A stretch of DNA of 64,000 bases from Microbacterium sp. SORGH_AS_0888. Its GTDB lineage: Bacteria > Actinomycetota > Actinomycetes > Actinomycetales > Microbacteriaceae. Location: contig NZ_JAUTAZ010000001.1 in NCBI RefSeq assembly GCF_030818905.1, positions 930,001-994,000 of the forward strand, given 5' to 3'. This document shows positions 1 through 11,512 of the stretch, piece by piece. Under the pieces are notes generated by a model. That model worked only from the letters and a program-made list of their open reading frames with translations, was not told where the DNA came from and did no database searches. The translations under genes and the position numbers were made by a program. How positions within the stretch are numbered: the stretch's first letter is position 1; each line of letters begins with the position of its first letter.

Positions 1-80
1 AGCGAGGCGCTGTCGTAGACACCGCGGTCGACATCCGCCAACTGCACGTCGAAGGTGTAGATCGTCGCTCCGATGGCCAT
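1..80 (-). CDS. YaeQ family protein, N-terminal fragment (gene runs off the window)
   Basis: Only the first 26 codons are present. Read on the minus strand from the ATG at 80, they give MAIGATIYTFDVQLADVDRG and then VYDSAS. This matches the start of YaeQ proteins, which open with M-x-x-x-ATIY, a beta strand, and a V-A-D-x-D-R segment. YaeQ has a PD-(D/E)XK nuclease-like fold and its role is poorly understood. The gene is the last complete start before ligA, whose stop lies 22 bases away. The fragment is short, so the family call rests on the N-terminal pattern alone. Confidence 0.7.
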   Translation of the reverse strand, partial: MAIGATIYTFDVQLADVDRGVYDSAS

Positions 81-88
81 GACGTTCG

Positions 89-94
89 AGCTTA
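89..94 (-). promoter_or_regulatory. Candidate -10 box for the YaeQ-like gene
   Basis: TAAGCT on the minus strand lies 8 bases before the ATG at 80. It fits the TANNNT boxes seen before many genes here. No clear -35 element is visible. Confidence 0.35.
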
Positions 95-102
95 CGCGTC
101 GC

Positions 103-2508
<2,406 letters not shown>

Positions 2509-2558
2509 GGCAGCACGGCGGACACCCGCCCGGGGCTGGACACCGGGTCCGCGCGCGC

Positions 2559-2625
2559 GTCGCAGGAACGCACGGATGTCGCAGCAACACGCCGGGATCG
2601 TGCGACATCCACGCGATTCTGCGAC
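2559..2625. repeat. Nested palindrome between mnmA and ligA
   Basis: The outer arms are GTCGCAG (2559-2565) and CTGCGAC (2619-2625). The inner arms are GGATGTCGCA (2574-2583) and TGCGACATCC (2601-2610). The word GTCGCA therefore occurs twice directly and twice inverted. It could end mnmA transcription, or be one member of a small repeat family. Confidence 0.6.
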
Positions 2626-2645
2626 CGCGGGCGCACCGGCTGCGG

Positions 2646-3737
2646 CTAGGCCGGTACCGCCGACACCGTGCGGTCGATCGTGAACTGCCCCAGCACGCGC
2701 GTGCCGGCGTACAGGACCGCCGTCTGGCCGGGCGCGACACCGTCCAGCGGCGCCTCGGGGCGCACCGTGACGGTGCCGTCCTCGACGCGCGCCGCCGCCG
2801 GCACGGGATCGGCGTGGGCACGGATCTGCACGGCGCAGTCGAAGGATGCGGCCGCCGGCGCACGGCCGGCCCAGCTGTGGCGGCTGCCCGCGATCTCCGC
2901 CGTCGCCAGCGCCTCCTTGGGCCCCACCACGACCGTGTTCGAGACGGGCCGCACCTCCAGGACGAAGCGGGGCTTGCCGTCCGCAGCGGGAACCCCCAGG
3001 TGCAGCCCGCGGCGCTGCCCCACCGTGTAGGCATGCGCGCCCTCGTGTGCGCCGACGACCGCCCCGGTGCGGTCGACGATCTCGCCCGGCGTCGATCCCA
3101 CGCGCTCGGCGAGCCAGCCGCGCGTGTCCCCGTCCGGGATGAAGCAGATGTCGTGGCTGTCCGGCTTGTGCGCCACGCTCAGGCCGCGTGCCTCCGCCTC
3201 GGCGCGCACGAGCGCCTTCGACGGCGTCGCGCCGAGGGGGAAGTAGGTGTGGGCGAGCTGTTCGGCCGTGAGCACCCCGAGCACGTACGACTGGTCCTTC
3301 GCGGCGTCGCTCGCACGGTGCAGCTCCCGCCCCTCGGGCCCGTCGACGAGGCTCGCGTAGTGTCCTGTGCACACGGCGTCGAAGCCCAGCTCGACGGCGC
3401 GTTCGAGAAGGGCGGCGAACTTGATCTTCTCGTTGCAGCGCATGCACGGGTTGGGCGTGCGGCCGGCGCGGTACTCCGCGACGAAGTCCTCGATCACGTC
3501 GTCGCGGAAACGCTCCGAGAAGTCCCAGACGTAGAAGGGGATGCCGAGCCGGTCCGCCGCACGCCGAGCGTCCATCGCGTCCTCGATCGTGCAGCATCCC
3601 CGGCTGCCGGCGCGGAGCGTCCCGCCCGCGCGCGAGAGCGCGAGGTGCACGCCGACGACGTCGTGCCCCGCCTCGACCGCGCGTGCGGCGGCCACGGCGG
3701 AGTCGACGCCGCCGCTCATCGCCGCCAGCATCCGCAT
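2646..3737 (-). CDS. mnmA: tRNA-specific 2-thiouridylase MnmA
   Basis: Adds the 2-thio group to wobble uridine 34 of tRNAs for Lys, Glu and Gln, using ATP and sulfur passed on from a cysteine desulfurase. The 363 residues carry the PP-loop SGGVDS at 8-13, the first catalytic cysteine in NPCMRCN (Cys98) and the second in SHDICFIP (Cys198), which match the known pair of the family. Nine bases separate it from the cysteine desulfurase upstream, the likely sulfur donor. The ATG at 3737 also has TAGACT 6 bases upstream, so it may be transcribed on its own as well as from upstream. Confidence 0.96.
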   Translation of the reverse strand: MRMLAAMSGGVDSAVAAARAVEAGHDVVGVHLALSRAGGTLRAGSRGCCTIEDAMDARRAADRLGIPFYVWDFSERFRDDVIEDFVAEYRAGRTPNPCMRCNEKIKFAALLERAVELGFDAVCTGHYASLVDGPEGRELHRASDAAKDQSYVLGVLTAEQLAHTYFPLGATPSKALVRAEAEARGLSVAHKPDSHDICFIPDGDTRGWLAERVGSTPGEIVDRTGAVVGAHEGAHAYTVGQRRGLHLGVPAADGKPRFVLEVRPVSNTVVVGPKEALATAEIAGSRHSWAGRAPAAASFDCAVQIRAHADPVPAAARVEDGTVTVRPEAPLDGVAPGQTAVLYAGTRVLGQFTIDRTVSAVPA

Positions 3738-3743
3738 CGTTCC

Positions 3744-3749
3744 AGTCTA
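3744..3749 (-). promoter_or_regulatory. Leaderless-type -10 box of mnmA inside the preceding stop codon
   Basis: TAGACT stands 6 bases before the ATG at 3737. It overlaps the end of the cysteine desulfurase gene, so the stop codon and the promoter share bases. Confidence 0.45.
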
Positions 3750-4916
3750 CGAGCGGTGGCCGGAGGCGGCGCGCGCGCGCTCGACCGCGGCGGGGAGGAC
3801 GCGGAGCACCTCGTCCACGTCGCTCGCGGTGGTGGTGCGGCCGAGCGTGAAGCGCAGCACCGACCGCGCGGCCGTCTCGTCGAGTCCGAGCGCCATGACC
3901 ACGTGCGAGGGCTCGGGCACGCCCGCCTGGCAGGCGGATCCGGTGGAGACGCGCACGCCCTCCCGGTCGAGCAGGAACAGCAGCGTCTCGCCGCTCGCTC
4001 CCTCGAACAGCGCATGGACGTTGCCGGGGAGGCGCCGCACACGATCGCCGAGCACCCGGCTCGCCGGGACACGGTCGAGGATGCCGTCCGCCAGCCGGTC
4101 GCGCAGCGCCGTCAGCCGTGCGGCCTCCCCCTCGAGCTCCGCGGCGGCAGCCTCCGCCGCCGCCGCGAAGGCCGCGGCCCCCGCGACGTCCTGCGTGCCG
4201 GCGCGCAGCCCGCGCTGGGGCGCACCGCCGTGCAGCTGCGCCGCCAGCGCCGCCGTGCGGGCGACCACGAGCGCGCCGACGCCGACCGGGCCGCCGATCT
4301 TGTGCGCCGAGACGCTGAGGGCCACGAGGCCGGCGCCGGCGGGCGCGGCGCCCCGCAGCTCGGCGAACGCGAGCGGCAGATGACCGAACGCGGCCACCGC
4401 GTCCAGGTGCAACGGCACGCCCGCCTCCGACGCCGCGCGCGCGAGCCCCGCCGCGTCATTGATCGTGCCGACCTCGTTGTTGGCCACCATCGCCGTCGCC
4501 ACGCGCGCGCCCGGCAGGCTCGCGGCGAACCGCGAGACGGGGATGGCACCGGCCGCATCCAGTCCGACGTGCCGGATCTCGGCGCCGACCGCGCGCCCGA
4601 GCCACTGCACGGCCTCGAGCGTCGCGTGGTGCTCGCCGTCCGGCAGCACCACGGCCCGCCGATCCGCCGCTCCGGCCTCCCACAGCCCCTTGAGGGCGAG
4701 GTTGATCGACTCGGTGCCCCCCGATGTCAGCACGACCTCGATCGGCTCGCAGCCGAGCACGACGGCCAGCCGCTCCCGCGACTCCTCGAGCACCCGGCGC
4801 GCATCCTGGCCCGCGCCATGGATCGACGAGGCGTTGCCGTCGATCTCGGCCGCCGCCAGCCAGGCCGCGCGCGCCTCCGGACGCAGGGGCGAGGTCGCCG
4901 CATGGTCCAGGTACAC
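3747..4916 (-). CDS. Cysteine desulfurase, IscS/NifS family
   Basis: Pyridoxal-phosphate enzyme that takes sulfur from L-cysteine as a persulfide, here most likely for MnmA just downstream and perhaps for Fe-S assembly. The 389 residues include the PLP lysine in SVSAHKIGGP (Lys206), the catalytic cysteine in STGSACQAG (Cys329) and the PLP-binding aspartate in HLDAVAAFG (Asp172). The position three after this aspartate is Ala (175), where E. coli IscS has Gln. The GTG at 4916 is preferred over the GTG at 4922 because GGAGGG sits at normal spacing from 4916 and directly abuts 4922. Exact subfamily is not settled. Confidence 0.93.
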   Translation of the reverse strand: MYLDHAATSPLRPEARAAWLAAAEIDGNASSIHGAGQDARRVLEESRERLAVVLGCEPIEVVLTSGGTESINLALKGLWEAGAADRRAVVLPDGEHHATLEAVQWLGRAVGAEIRHVGLDAAGAIPVSRFAASLPGARVATAMVANNEVGTINDAAGLARAASEAGVPLHLDAVAAFGHLPLAFAELRGAAPAGAGLVALSVSAHKIGGPVGVGALVVARTAALAAQLHGGAPQRGLRAGTQDVAGAAAFAAAAEAAAAELEGEAARLTALRDRLADGILDRVPASRVLGDRVRRLPGNVHALFEGASGETLLFLLDREGVRVSTGSACQAGVPEPSHVVMALGLDETAARSVLRFTLGRTTTASDVDEVLRVLPAAVERARAASGHRS

Positions 4917-5047
4917 CGTCACCCCTCCACTGTCGCACGCGCGGCGGCGTTCCGGTCCGCCCGGGGACCCGACACATCCGCGGGCCGACGCCAGGTGTCG
5001 TCGATCCTGACACCCGGTGCCGTCACGAGGGGGTCACAAAGCGTGGC

Positions 5048-5053
5048 TAGGGT
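5048..5053 (+). promoter_or_regulatory. Leaderless-type -10 box of glgX
   Basis: TAGGGT lies 7 bases before the ATG at 5061 in the gap between divergent genes. No convincing -35 hexamer is seen. Confidence 0.5.
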
Positions 5054-5060
5054 AGTCGGC

Positions 5061-7149
5061 ATGGTCAGCCCGAACACGACCGCGCCGCCCGCATCCGTCT
5101 CCGGGGTCCTGGACCCCGCGCTCGACGACCTCGGCGTGCGCCTGCACGACGGCGCGGGCACGCTGCGCGTCTGGTCCCAGAACGCCGAGGCGATCGAGCT
5201 CGTCGTCTTCGACGAGAGCGACCTCGACTGGGTCACCGACACCGCGCCGCTCACACGCGGTCCGGGCGGGGTGTGGGAGGTCACCACGCCGCTGCTCACG
5301 GTCGGCACGCGGTACGCGCTCCGGGCATCGGGGCCCGCGGGGGGCGGCAACACGTTCAACCCGCAGAGCCTGCTGCTCGACCCCTACGCACGCGGGCTCG
5401 TCAGCGGCGGCTTCGGCGACTGGCGCTCGGCCGTCGTCGACGACGGCTTCGACTGGGGCGATGTGACCAAGCCCGGCATCCCCGCTGGACCGCACGGTCA
5501 TCTACGAGGGCCACCTGAAGGGTCTCACCAAGCGCCACCCCGGGGTGCCGCCGGCGCTGCACGGGACGTACGCGGGGCTCGCGCATCCCGCCATGATCGA
5601 GCACCTGCTGAACCTCGGGGTCACGACCGTCGAGCTGCTGCCGATCCACGCCTTCGCGTCCGAGCCGCGGCTGCTCCAGCTCGGGCTCGACAACTACTGG
5701 GGCTACAACACCCTGGGCTTCTTCGCCCCGCACGCCGCGTACGCGAGCGAGGCGGCCCGCCGGGAGGGCCCCTCCGCCGTGCTCCGCGAGGTCAAGGGCA
5801 TGGTCAAGCTCCTGCATCAGGCGGGGCTCGAGGTCGTGCTCGACGTCGTCTACAACCACACCGCGGAAGAAGGGCTCGGCGGCCCCCGCACGAGCCTGCG
5901 CGGGCTCGACAACCGCCACTACTACCGCCAGGACGAGAACGGCGCGTACATCGATGTGACCGGATGCGGCAACTCGGTCGACACCTCCGTCGACGCCGCG
6001 GCTCGGCTCGCGCTGGACTCGATGCGCTACTGGGCCACCGAGGTGCAGGTGGACGGCTTCCGGCTCGACCTCGCCGTGACCCTCGGGCGGGACGCCGACC
6101 ACGTGTTCACCCCCGATCACCCCCTCCTCCGCGCCATCGCGACGGATCCCGCCCTCGCGGACGTCAAGAAGATCGCCGAGCCGTGGGACGTCGGGATGGG
6201 CGGCTGGCAGACCGGCAACTTCGGCGACGGCTGGCACGAGTGGAACGACCGCTATCGCGACCGGGTCCGCAACTTCTGGCTGAGCGATGTGGACTACGCC
6301 CGACGCGCCTCCACCGCCCCCGTCGGCGTCGGTGGTTTCGCGACCCGGCTCGCCGGCTCCTCGAACACGTTCAGCGCCGAGCGCGGGCCGCTCGCGAGCA
6401 TCAACTTCGTCACGGCGCATGACGGCTTCACCCTCGCCGACCTCGTCTCGTACGACGTCAAGCACAACCTCGGCAACGGCGAGCAGAACCGCGACGGCGC
6501 CGACACCAACCGCTCCTTCAACCACGGCGCCGAAGGCCCGACGACCGACGCGCAGATCCTCGCGACGCGGCGCAAGGCCATCCGAAACCTGCTCGGCACC
6601 CTGCTGCTCTCCGCCGGCATCCCCATGCTCACCGCCGGCGACGAGATCGGGCGCACGCAGCGCGGGAACAACAACGCCTACTGCCACGACTCGGCTCTCA
6701 CCTGGCTCGACTGGGATCTGGAGCCCTGGCAGGACGATCTGCTCGCTCACACGCGGCGACTGATCGCCCTCCGACACGACAACCCCGCCCTGCGCCCCAT
6801 CCGCTTCGCACGGCTGGAGCAGGAGACGCCGTCCGCTTCCGTCATGCAGTGGTACGACCAGCACGGCGAGACCATGTCGGGCGAGCGCTGGACCGATCCC
6901 TCGCACCGGACCCTGCAGTACCTGGCCACCTCGACGCCCGAGACGGAGTCGCTCAACCGCATCCTGCTGATCGTCCACGGCAACGAGAGCCCGATCGAGG
7001 TGACGCTGCCCGAGGTGGACGGGGTGACCCGCTACGTGTCGCTGTGGAGCAGCGCGGAGGAGCGGCCCTCCCCCGAGGAGCCGGTCCTCGTCCCGGGTGA
7101 GATCGTTCCCACTCCCCCCACCTCGATGCACCTGTTCCGCGCCGAGTGA
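5061..7149 (+). pseudogene. glgX: Glycogen debranching enzyme GlgX, split by a one-base insertion
   Basis: GlgX cuts alpha-1,6 branches of glycogen left by phosphorylase. The first 140 codons give a CBM48-type N-terminal domain (VRLHDGAGTLRVWSQNAEAI). The frame then changes at the C4 run 5480-5483. Dropping one C restores GIPLDRTVIYEGHLKGLTKRH and a 695-residue protein of normal length. Downstream of the break all catalytic blocks of GH13 are present: DVVYNHTAEE, the nucleophile block VDGFRLDLAVT, the acid block KIAEPWDVG and FVTAHDGFTL. As written, the second part could be made only from an internal start. The intact active site suggests a very recent mutation or a sequencing error. glgE follows after 51 bases. 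Confidence 0.92.
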
Positions 7150-7188
7150 GCCTGCGCAACCCGGTGTTCCGCATCCGCGGCGGCGGGG

Positions 7189-7194
7189 TAGGTT
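7189..7194 (+). promoter_or_regulatory. Leaderless-type -10 box of glgE
   Basis: TAGGTT is 6 bases before the GTG at 7201. glgE and glgB may thus be transcribed separately from glgX. Confidence 0.5.
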
Positions 7195-7200
7195 CATTGC

Positions 7201-9279
7201 GTGGCAGCCGCTTCTGAGACCTCACCCCCCTGGCGCAGTGCGTCCGCGATCCCGCTCCGTCCCGCCGTGGACGCCGCCGCGATGCACGACACCGTCGCCG
7301 GACGCATCCCGCTGGGCGCGTCGCGTCCCCACGTCGAGGCGGGGCCGTACCGGCCCTCGGCGTTCTCGGGCGAGGTCGTGCCGTTCCGCGTGACCGCGTT
7401 CCGCGAGGGGCACGACCGCATCGGCGTGCACCTGCGGCTCACCGCCCCCGACGGCACGTCGTCGCTGCACCGCCTCACGCCCGACGAGGACGGCTTCGAC
7501 CGGTGGCACACCGAGGTGGCGCTGCTCGCCGAGGGCGTCTGGACCTACCGGTTCGAGTCCTTCGCGGACGCCTACGCCACGTGGCGGCATGCCGCGACGG
7601 TGAAGATCGCGGCGGATGTCGACACGCCGCTCATGCGCGAGCTCGGCGCCCTGCTGTTCGCACGCGCGGCCGCCGAGAGCTCGAGGCCCGCGCCCGAACG
7701 CCGGCTGCTGCGTGAGCGCGCGCGGGAGCTGCGCGACCCCGAGGTGGGAGACGACCTCGCGCTCGCCATCGTCGAGGACGCCGTGATCGCAGCGGTGTTC
7801 GCCGCGCGACCGGTGCAGGAGCTGACCACGCTCGGGCCCGAACGGGAGCTGCTCGTCGAACGCGAACGCGCCGGCGTCGGCGCGTGGTACGAGTTCTTCC
7901 CCCGCTCCGAGGGCGCGCGGCGGCTGAAGGACGGCCGGATCAAGAGCGGCACCTTCCGAACCGCCGCCGAGCGGCTGCCGGGCGTCGCGGGGATGGGCTT
8001 CGACGTCCTCTACCTTCCGCCGATCCACCCGATCGGCGAACGCAACCGCAAGGGACCCAACAACACGCTGGAGGCCGGAAGCGGCGACCCCGGCTCGCCG
8101 TGGGCGATCGGCTCTTCCGCGGGCGGGCACGACGCGGTGCACCCCGATCTCGGGACGCTCGCCGACTTCCGCGCCTTCGTCCGCACGGCGAACGCCGCGG
8201 GACTCGAGGTCGCGCTCGACCTCGCGCTCCAGGCCTCGCCCGACCATCCCTGGGTCACGCAGCACCCGGAGTGGTTCACGACGCTCCCGGACGGCACGAT
8301 CGCGTACGCCGAGAACCCGCCCAAGAAGTACCAGGACATCTACCCGATCAACTTCGACAACGACCCGGAGGGGCTCCGTGCCGAGGTGCTGCGCATCGTG
8401 CGGCACTGGATCGCTCAGGGCGTGCGGATCTTCCGCGTCGACAACCCCCACACCAAGCCCCTGCAGTTCTGGGAGTGGCTCATCCGGACGGTCAACGCCG
8501 AACGCCCGGACATCGTCTTCCTCGCGGAGGCCTTCACGCGCCCCGCGCCCATGCAGGCGCTGGCGGCCGCCGGATTCCAGCAGAGCTACACCTACTTCAC
8601 CTGGCGCAACACCAAGGCGGAGCTGGAGGAGTTCCTGACCGCGGTGGCCACCGAGACGGCCGACTTCCTGCGCCCGAACCTGTTCGTCAACACGCCCGAC
8701 ATCCTCACCGAGTACCTGCAGTTCGGCGGACGCCCGGCGTACAAGATCCGGGCCGCGATCGCGGCGACGGCGGCGCCTCTGTACGGCGTGTACGCGGGCT
8801 ACGAGCTGTACGAGAACGTGGCGCGCCCGGGCTCCGAGGAGAACATCGACAACGAGAAGTACGAGTACAAGCTGCGCGACTGGGATGCCGCGGAGGCGAG
8901 CGGCGACTCGCTGGCGCCGTATCTGCGCCGGCTCAACGACATCCGCCGCGCGCACCCCGCGCTCCGGCAGCTGCGCAACCTCGTGACGCACTGGAGCGAC
9001 GACGACGCCATCCTCGTGTACTCCAAGCACCTGGATGCCGCGCTCTCGCCCACGGGCGAGGCGGACACCGTGATCGTGGTCGCCAACGTCGACCCGCACT
9101 CGGCGCGGGAGACGACGGTGCACCTGGACACGCGGGCGTTCGGCATCGAGCCGGGCACACCGTTCGAGGTGGAGGACCTCGTCACGGGCGCTCACTGGAC
9201 CTGGAGCGACCACGACTACGTCCGCCTGGACGCGTTCGCCGAGCCGGTCCACATTCTGCATGTGAAGGAGGCACGATGA
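7201..9279 (+). CDS. glgE: Alpha-1,4-glucan:maltose-1-phosphate maltosyltransferase GlgE
   Basis: Transfers maltosyl units from maltose-1-phosphate onto the end of alpha-1,4-glucans; with GlgB it builds branched glucan. The 692 residues show the GlgE order: an N-terminal domain with DUF3416-like sequence (RIPLGASRPHVEAG), then the GH13_3 barrel with YLPPIHPIGERNRKG, the nucleophile block IFRVDNPHTKP and the acid block FLAEAFTRP, followed by FVNTPDILTEYLQFGG. The GTG at 7201 agrees with the -10 box 6 bases upstream. Its stop overlaps the glgB start (ATGA), so the pair is translationally coupled. No treS, pep2 or glgC/glgM gene, which would supply the substrate, lies in the window. Confidence 0.96.
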   Translation: MAAASETSPPWRSASAIPLRPAVDAAAMHDTVAGRIPLGASRPHVEAGPYRPSAFSGEVVPFRVTAFREGHDRIGVHLRLTAPDGTSSLHRLTPDEDGFDRWHTEVALLAEGVWTYRFESFADAYATWRHAATVKIAADVDTPLMRELGALLFARAAAESSRPAPERRLLRERARELRDPEVGDDLALAIVEDAVIAAVFAARPVQELTTLGPERELLVERERAGVGAWYEFFPRSEGARRLKDGRIKSGTFRTAAERLPGVAGMGFDVLYLPPIHPIGERNRKGPNNTLEAGSGDPGSPWAIGSSAGGHDAVHPDLGTLADFRAFVRTANAAGLEVALDLALQASPDHPWVTQHPEWFTTLPDGTIAYAENPPKKYQDIYPINFDNDPEGLRAEVLRIVRHWIAQGVRIFRVDNPHTKPLQFWEWLIRTVNAERPDIVFLAEAFTRPAPMQALAAAGFQQSYTYFTWRNTKAELEEFLTAVATETADFLRPNLFVNTPDILTEYLQFGGRPAYKIRAAIAATAAPLYGVYAGYELYENVARPGSEENIDNEKYEYKLRDWDAAEASGDSLAPYLRRLNDIRRAHPALRQLRNLVTHWSDDDAILVYSKHLDAALSPTGEADTVIVVANVDPHSARETTVHLDTRAFGIEPGTPFEVEDLVTGAHWTWSDHDYVRLDAFAEPVHILHVKEAR

Positions 9280-11420
9280 CCACCGTCGACGATCACGTCC
9301 TGAACGCCGTCTCCTCGGGATCTTACTTCGCCCCGCACGACGTGCTGGGGCTGCACGAGAACACCGACGGGAGCTGGACCGTGCGGGCACGGCGCCCGTT
9401 GGCCGCATCCGTCGCCGCCGAGCTCGCCGACGGCACCGAGGTCCCGCTCGCCCACGTGCGCTACGGCGTGTGGGAGGGGGCCTACGAGGGCGAGCCGCAG
9501 GCCTATCGCCTCCACGCCCGCTACGAGGACGCGCCGGACTGGGTCGCCGACGATCCCTACCGGTACACGCCCGTGCTCGGCGATCTCGACCTGCACCTCA
9601 TCCGCGAGGGACGGCACGAGGAGCTCTGGCGGGTGCTCGGCGCGCACGTGCGCGAGCACGACGGCGTGCGCGGCGTCGCGTTCGCCGTCTGGGCGCCGAA
9701 CGCGCAGGCGGTGCGGGTCGTGGGCGACTTCAACGCGTGGGACGGCGCCGGCCATGCGCTGCGCTCCCTGGGCGCGAGCGGCGTGTGGGAGCTGTTCGTT
9801 CCGGCCATCGGCGCCGGGGCCTCCTACAAGTTCGAGCTGCTCACGCGCGGCGGCGAATGGATCATGAAGGCCGACCCGATGGCGCGGCAGGCGGAGGTGC
9901 CGCCGGCCACCGCATCCGTCGTGACCGAGTCGGAGCACGTGTGGTCCGACGGTGCGTGGATCGACGAGCGCAGCACGACGGCGCCGCTGGACCGCCCGAT
10001 GTCGGTGTACGAGGTGCATCTGGGCTCGTGGCGTCCGGGACTGGGGTACCGCGAGGCCGCGGACGCGCTCATCGAGCACATCCTGTCGCAGGGCTTCACG
10101 CACATCGAGTTCCTGCCGCTGGCCGAGCATCCCTTCGGCGGCTCCTGGGGCTACCAGGTCACCGGGTACTACGCGCCCACGAGCCGCTTCGGCTCCCCCG
10201 ACGACCTCCGTTACCTCATCGACCGGCTCCACCAGGCCGGCATCGGCGTCATCATGGACTGGGTCCCCGGACATTTCCCGAAGGATGCGTTCGCGTTGGC
10301 CCGATTCGACGGCGAGCCGCTGTACGAGCACCCGGATCCGCGGCGCGGCGAGCACCGCGACTGGGGCACGCTGATCTTCGACTACGGTCGCAGCGAGGTG
10401 CGCAACTTCCTCGTCGCCAACGCGCTGTACTGGTTCGAGGAGTTCCATGTGGACGGGCTCCGGGTCGACGCGGTCGCCTCCATGCTGTACCTGGACTACT
10501 CCCGCGAGCCGGGCGACTGGCTGCCGAACGAGCACGGCGGCCGCGAGAACCTCGACGCGATCCGCTTCCTCCAGGAGGTGAACGCCACGGCCTACAAGAG
10601 GTATCCCGGCATCGCGATGATCGCGGAGGAGTCGACGAGCTTCCCCGGCGTCACCGCTCCCACCAACGCGGGCGGGCTGGGCTTCGGCTTCAAGTGGAAC
10701 ATGGGGTGGATGAACGACTCGCTCGTCTACATCTCGCGCGATCCGATGTATCGCGCGCACCACGAGGGCGAGCTGTCGTTCTCGTTCGTCTACGCCTTCA
10801 GCGAGAACTACGTGCTCCCCATCAGCCACGACGAGGTCGTGCACGGGAAGGGCAGCCTGTTCGGGCGGATGCCGGGAGACCATTGGCAGAAGCTCGCGAA
10901 CATGCGTCTGTTCCTCGCGTACATGTGGGGGCACCCGGGCAAGCAGCTCCTGTTCATGGGGCAGGAGTTCGGGCAGATGTCGGAGTGGTCCGAGGGGCGC
11001 GGGCTCGACTGGTGGCTGCTGGACCAGCCCACGCACGCCCAGCTGCTCGGGTTCGTCGCGACGCTGAACCACACCTACCGCGCGCAGTCCGCGCTGTGGT
11101 CGCGCGACAGCGACGGCGCGGCCTTCAGCCGGATCGGCGGGCCGAGCTGGAACCCCGATGTGTCGGCATTCGTGCGCCGCGACCATCACGGGAACACGGT
11201 CGCGGTCGTGTGCAACTTCAGCGGCAGCCCGGTCGGCGGCTACACGCTCGACCTGCCCGAGGCGGGCCGGTGGACGGAGATCCTCAACACGGATGCGCTC
11301 GAGTACGGCGGATCCGGTGTCGGAAACCTGGGCGCCGTCGAGACGGATGAGGCGGGACGCGCGGTGCTGACCCTGCCGCCGCTCGGCGCGCTGTGGCTCC
11401 ACCACCGCCCCGCCGACTGA
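9276..11420 (+). CDS. glgB: 1,4-alpha-glucan branching enzyme GlgB
   Basis: Makes alpha-1,6 branches in glycogen or related glucans. The 714 residues contain two N-terminal CBM48-like modules, as usual for long actinobacterial GlgB, then the GH13_9 catalytic barrel with DWVPGHFPKD, the nucleophile block VDGLRVDAVASM, the acid block IAEESTSFPGV and PISHDEVVHGKGS. The ATG at 9276 overlaps the glgE stop and AAGGAG lies just upstream at 9265-9270. The gene ends 82 bases before the convergent thioredoxin gene, with a long palindrome in between. Confidence 0.97.
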   Translation: MTTVDDHVLNAVSSGSYFAPHDVLGLHENTDGSWTVRARRPLAASVAAELADGTEVPLAHVRYGVWEGAYEGEPQAYRLHARYEDAPDWVADDPYRYTPVLGDLDLHLIREGRHEELWRVLGAHVREHDGVRGVAFAVWAPNAQAVRVVGDFNAWDGAGHALRSLGASGVWELFVPAIGAGASYKFELLTRGGEWIMKADPMARQAEVPPATASVVTESEHVWSDGAWIDERSTTAPLDRPMSVYEVHLGSWRPGLGYREAADALIEHILSQGFTHIEFLPLAEHPFGGSWGYQVTGYYAPTSRFGSPDDLRYLIDRLHQAGIGVIMDWVPGHFPKDAFALARFDGEPLYEHPDPRRGEHRDWGTLIFDYGRSEVRNFLVANALYWFEEFHVDGLRVDAVASMLYLDYSREPGDWLPNEHGGRENLDAIRFLQEVNATAYKRYPGIAMIAEESTSFPGVTAPTNAGGLGFGFKWNMGWMNDSLVYISRDPMYRAHHEGELSFSFVYAFSENYVLPISHDEVVHGKGSLFGRMPGDHWQKLANMRLFLAYMWGHPGKQLLFMGQEFGQMSEWSEGRGLDWWLLDQPTHAQLLGFVATLNHTYRAQSALWSRDSDGAAFSRIGGPSWNPDVSAFVRRDHHGNTVAVVCNFSGSPVGGYTLDLPEAGRWTEILNTDALEYGGSGVGNLGAVETDEAGRAVLTLPPLGALWLHHRPAD

Positions 11421-11423
11421 CCC

Positions 11424-11512
11424 CCTCTTCCGCGAGACCAGTCCCGCGCGCCGAGACCGCCGGTTTAATCGCCGGTCTCGGCGCCGCGGACTGGTCTCGC
11501 GGTCAGAAGAGG
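11424..11512. terminator. Nested palindrome, likely bidirectional terminator between glgB and the thioredoxin gene
   Basis: Outer arms CGCGAGACCAGTCC (11431-11444) and GGACTGGTCTCGCG (11488-11501) enclose inner arms GCCGAGACCG (11450-11459) and CGGTCTCGGC (11473-11482). Flanking CCTCTTC / GAAGAGG extends the stem. The word CGAGACC occurs twice directly and twice inverted. It sits between two convergent genes and overlaps the stop at 11503. Confidence 0.7.

Noticed and set aside
5480..5483. Programmed frameshifting in glgX
   Set aside because: A C4 run alone is not a known programmed site, no stimulatory structure was evident, and the same type of lesion occurs at unrelated genes here.
2814..6422. 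A very long plus-strand reading frame across mnmA and the desulfurase
   Set aside because: Only its last 140 codons (from 5061) are real glgX; the rest lies opposite two clear genes and has Arg/Pro/Ala-rich content typical of GC-driven shadow frames.
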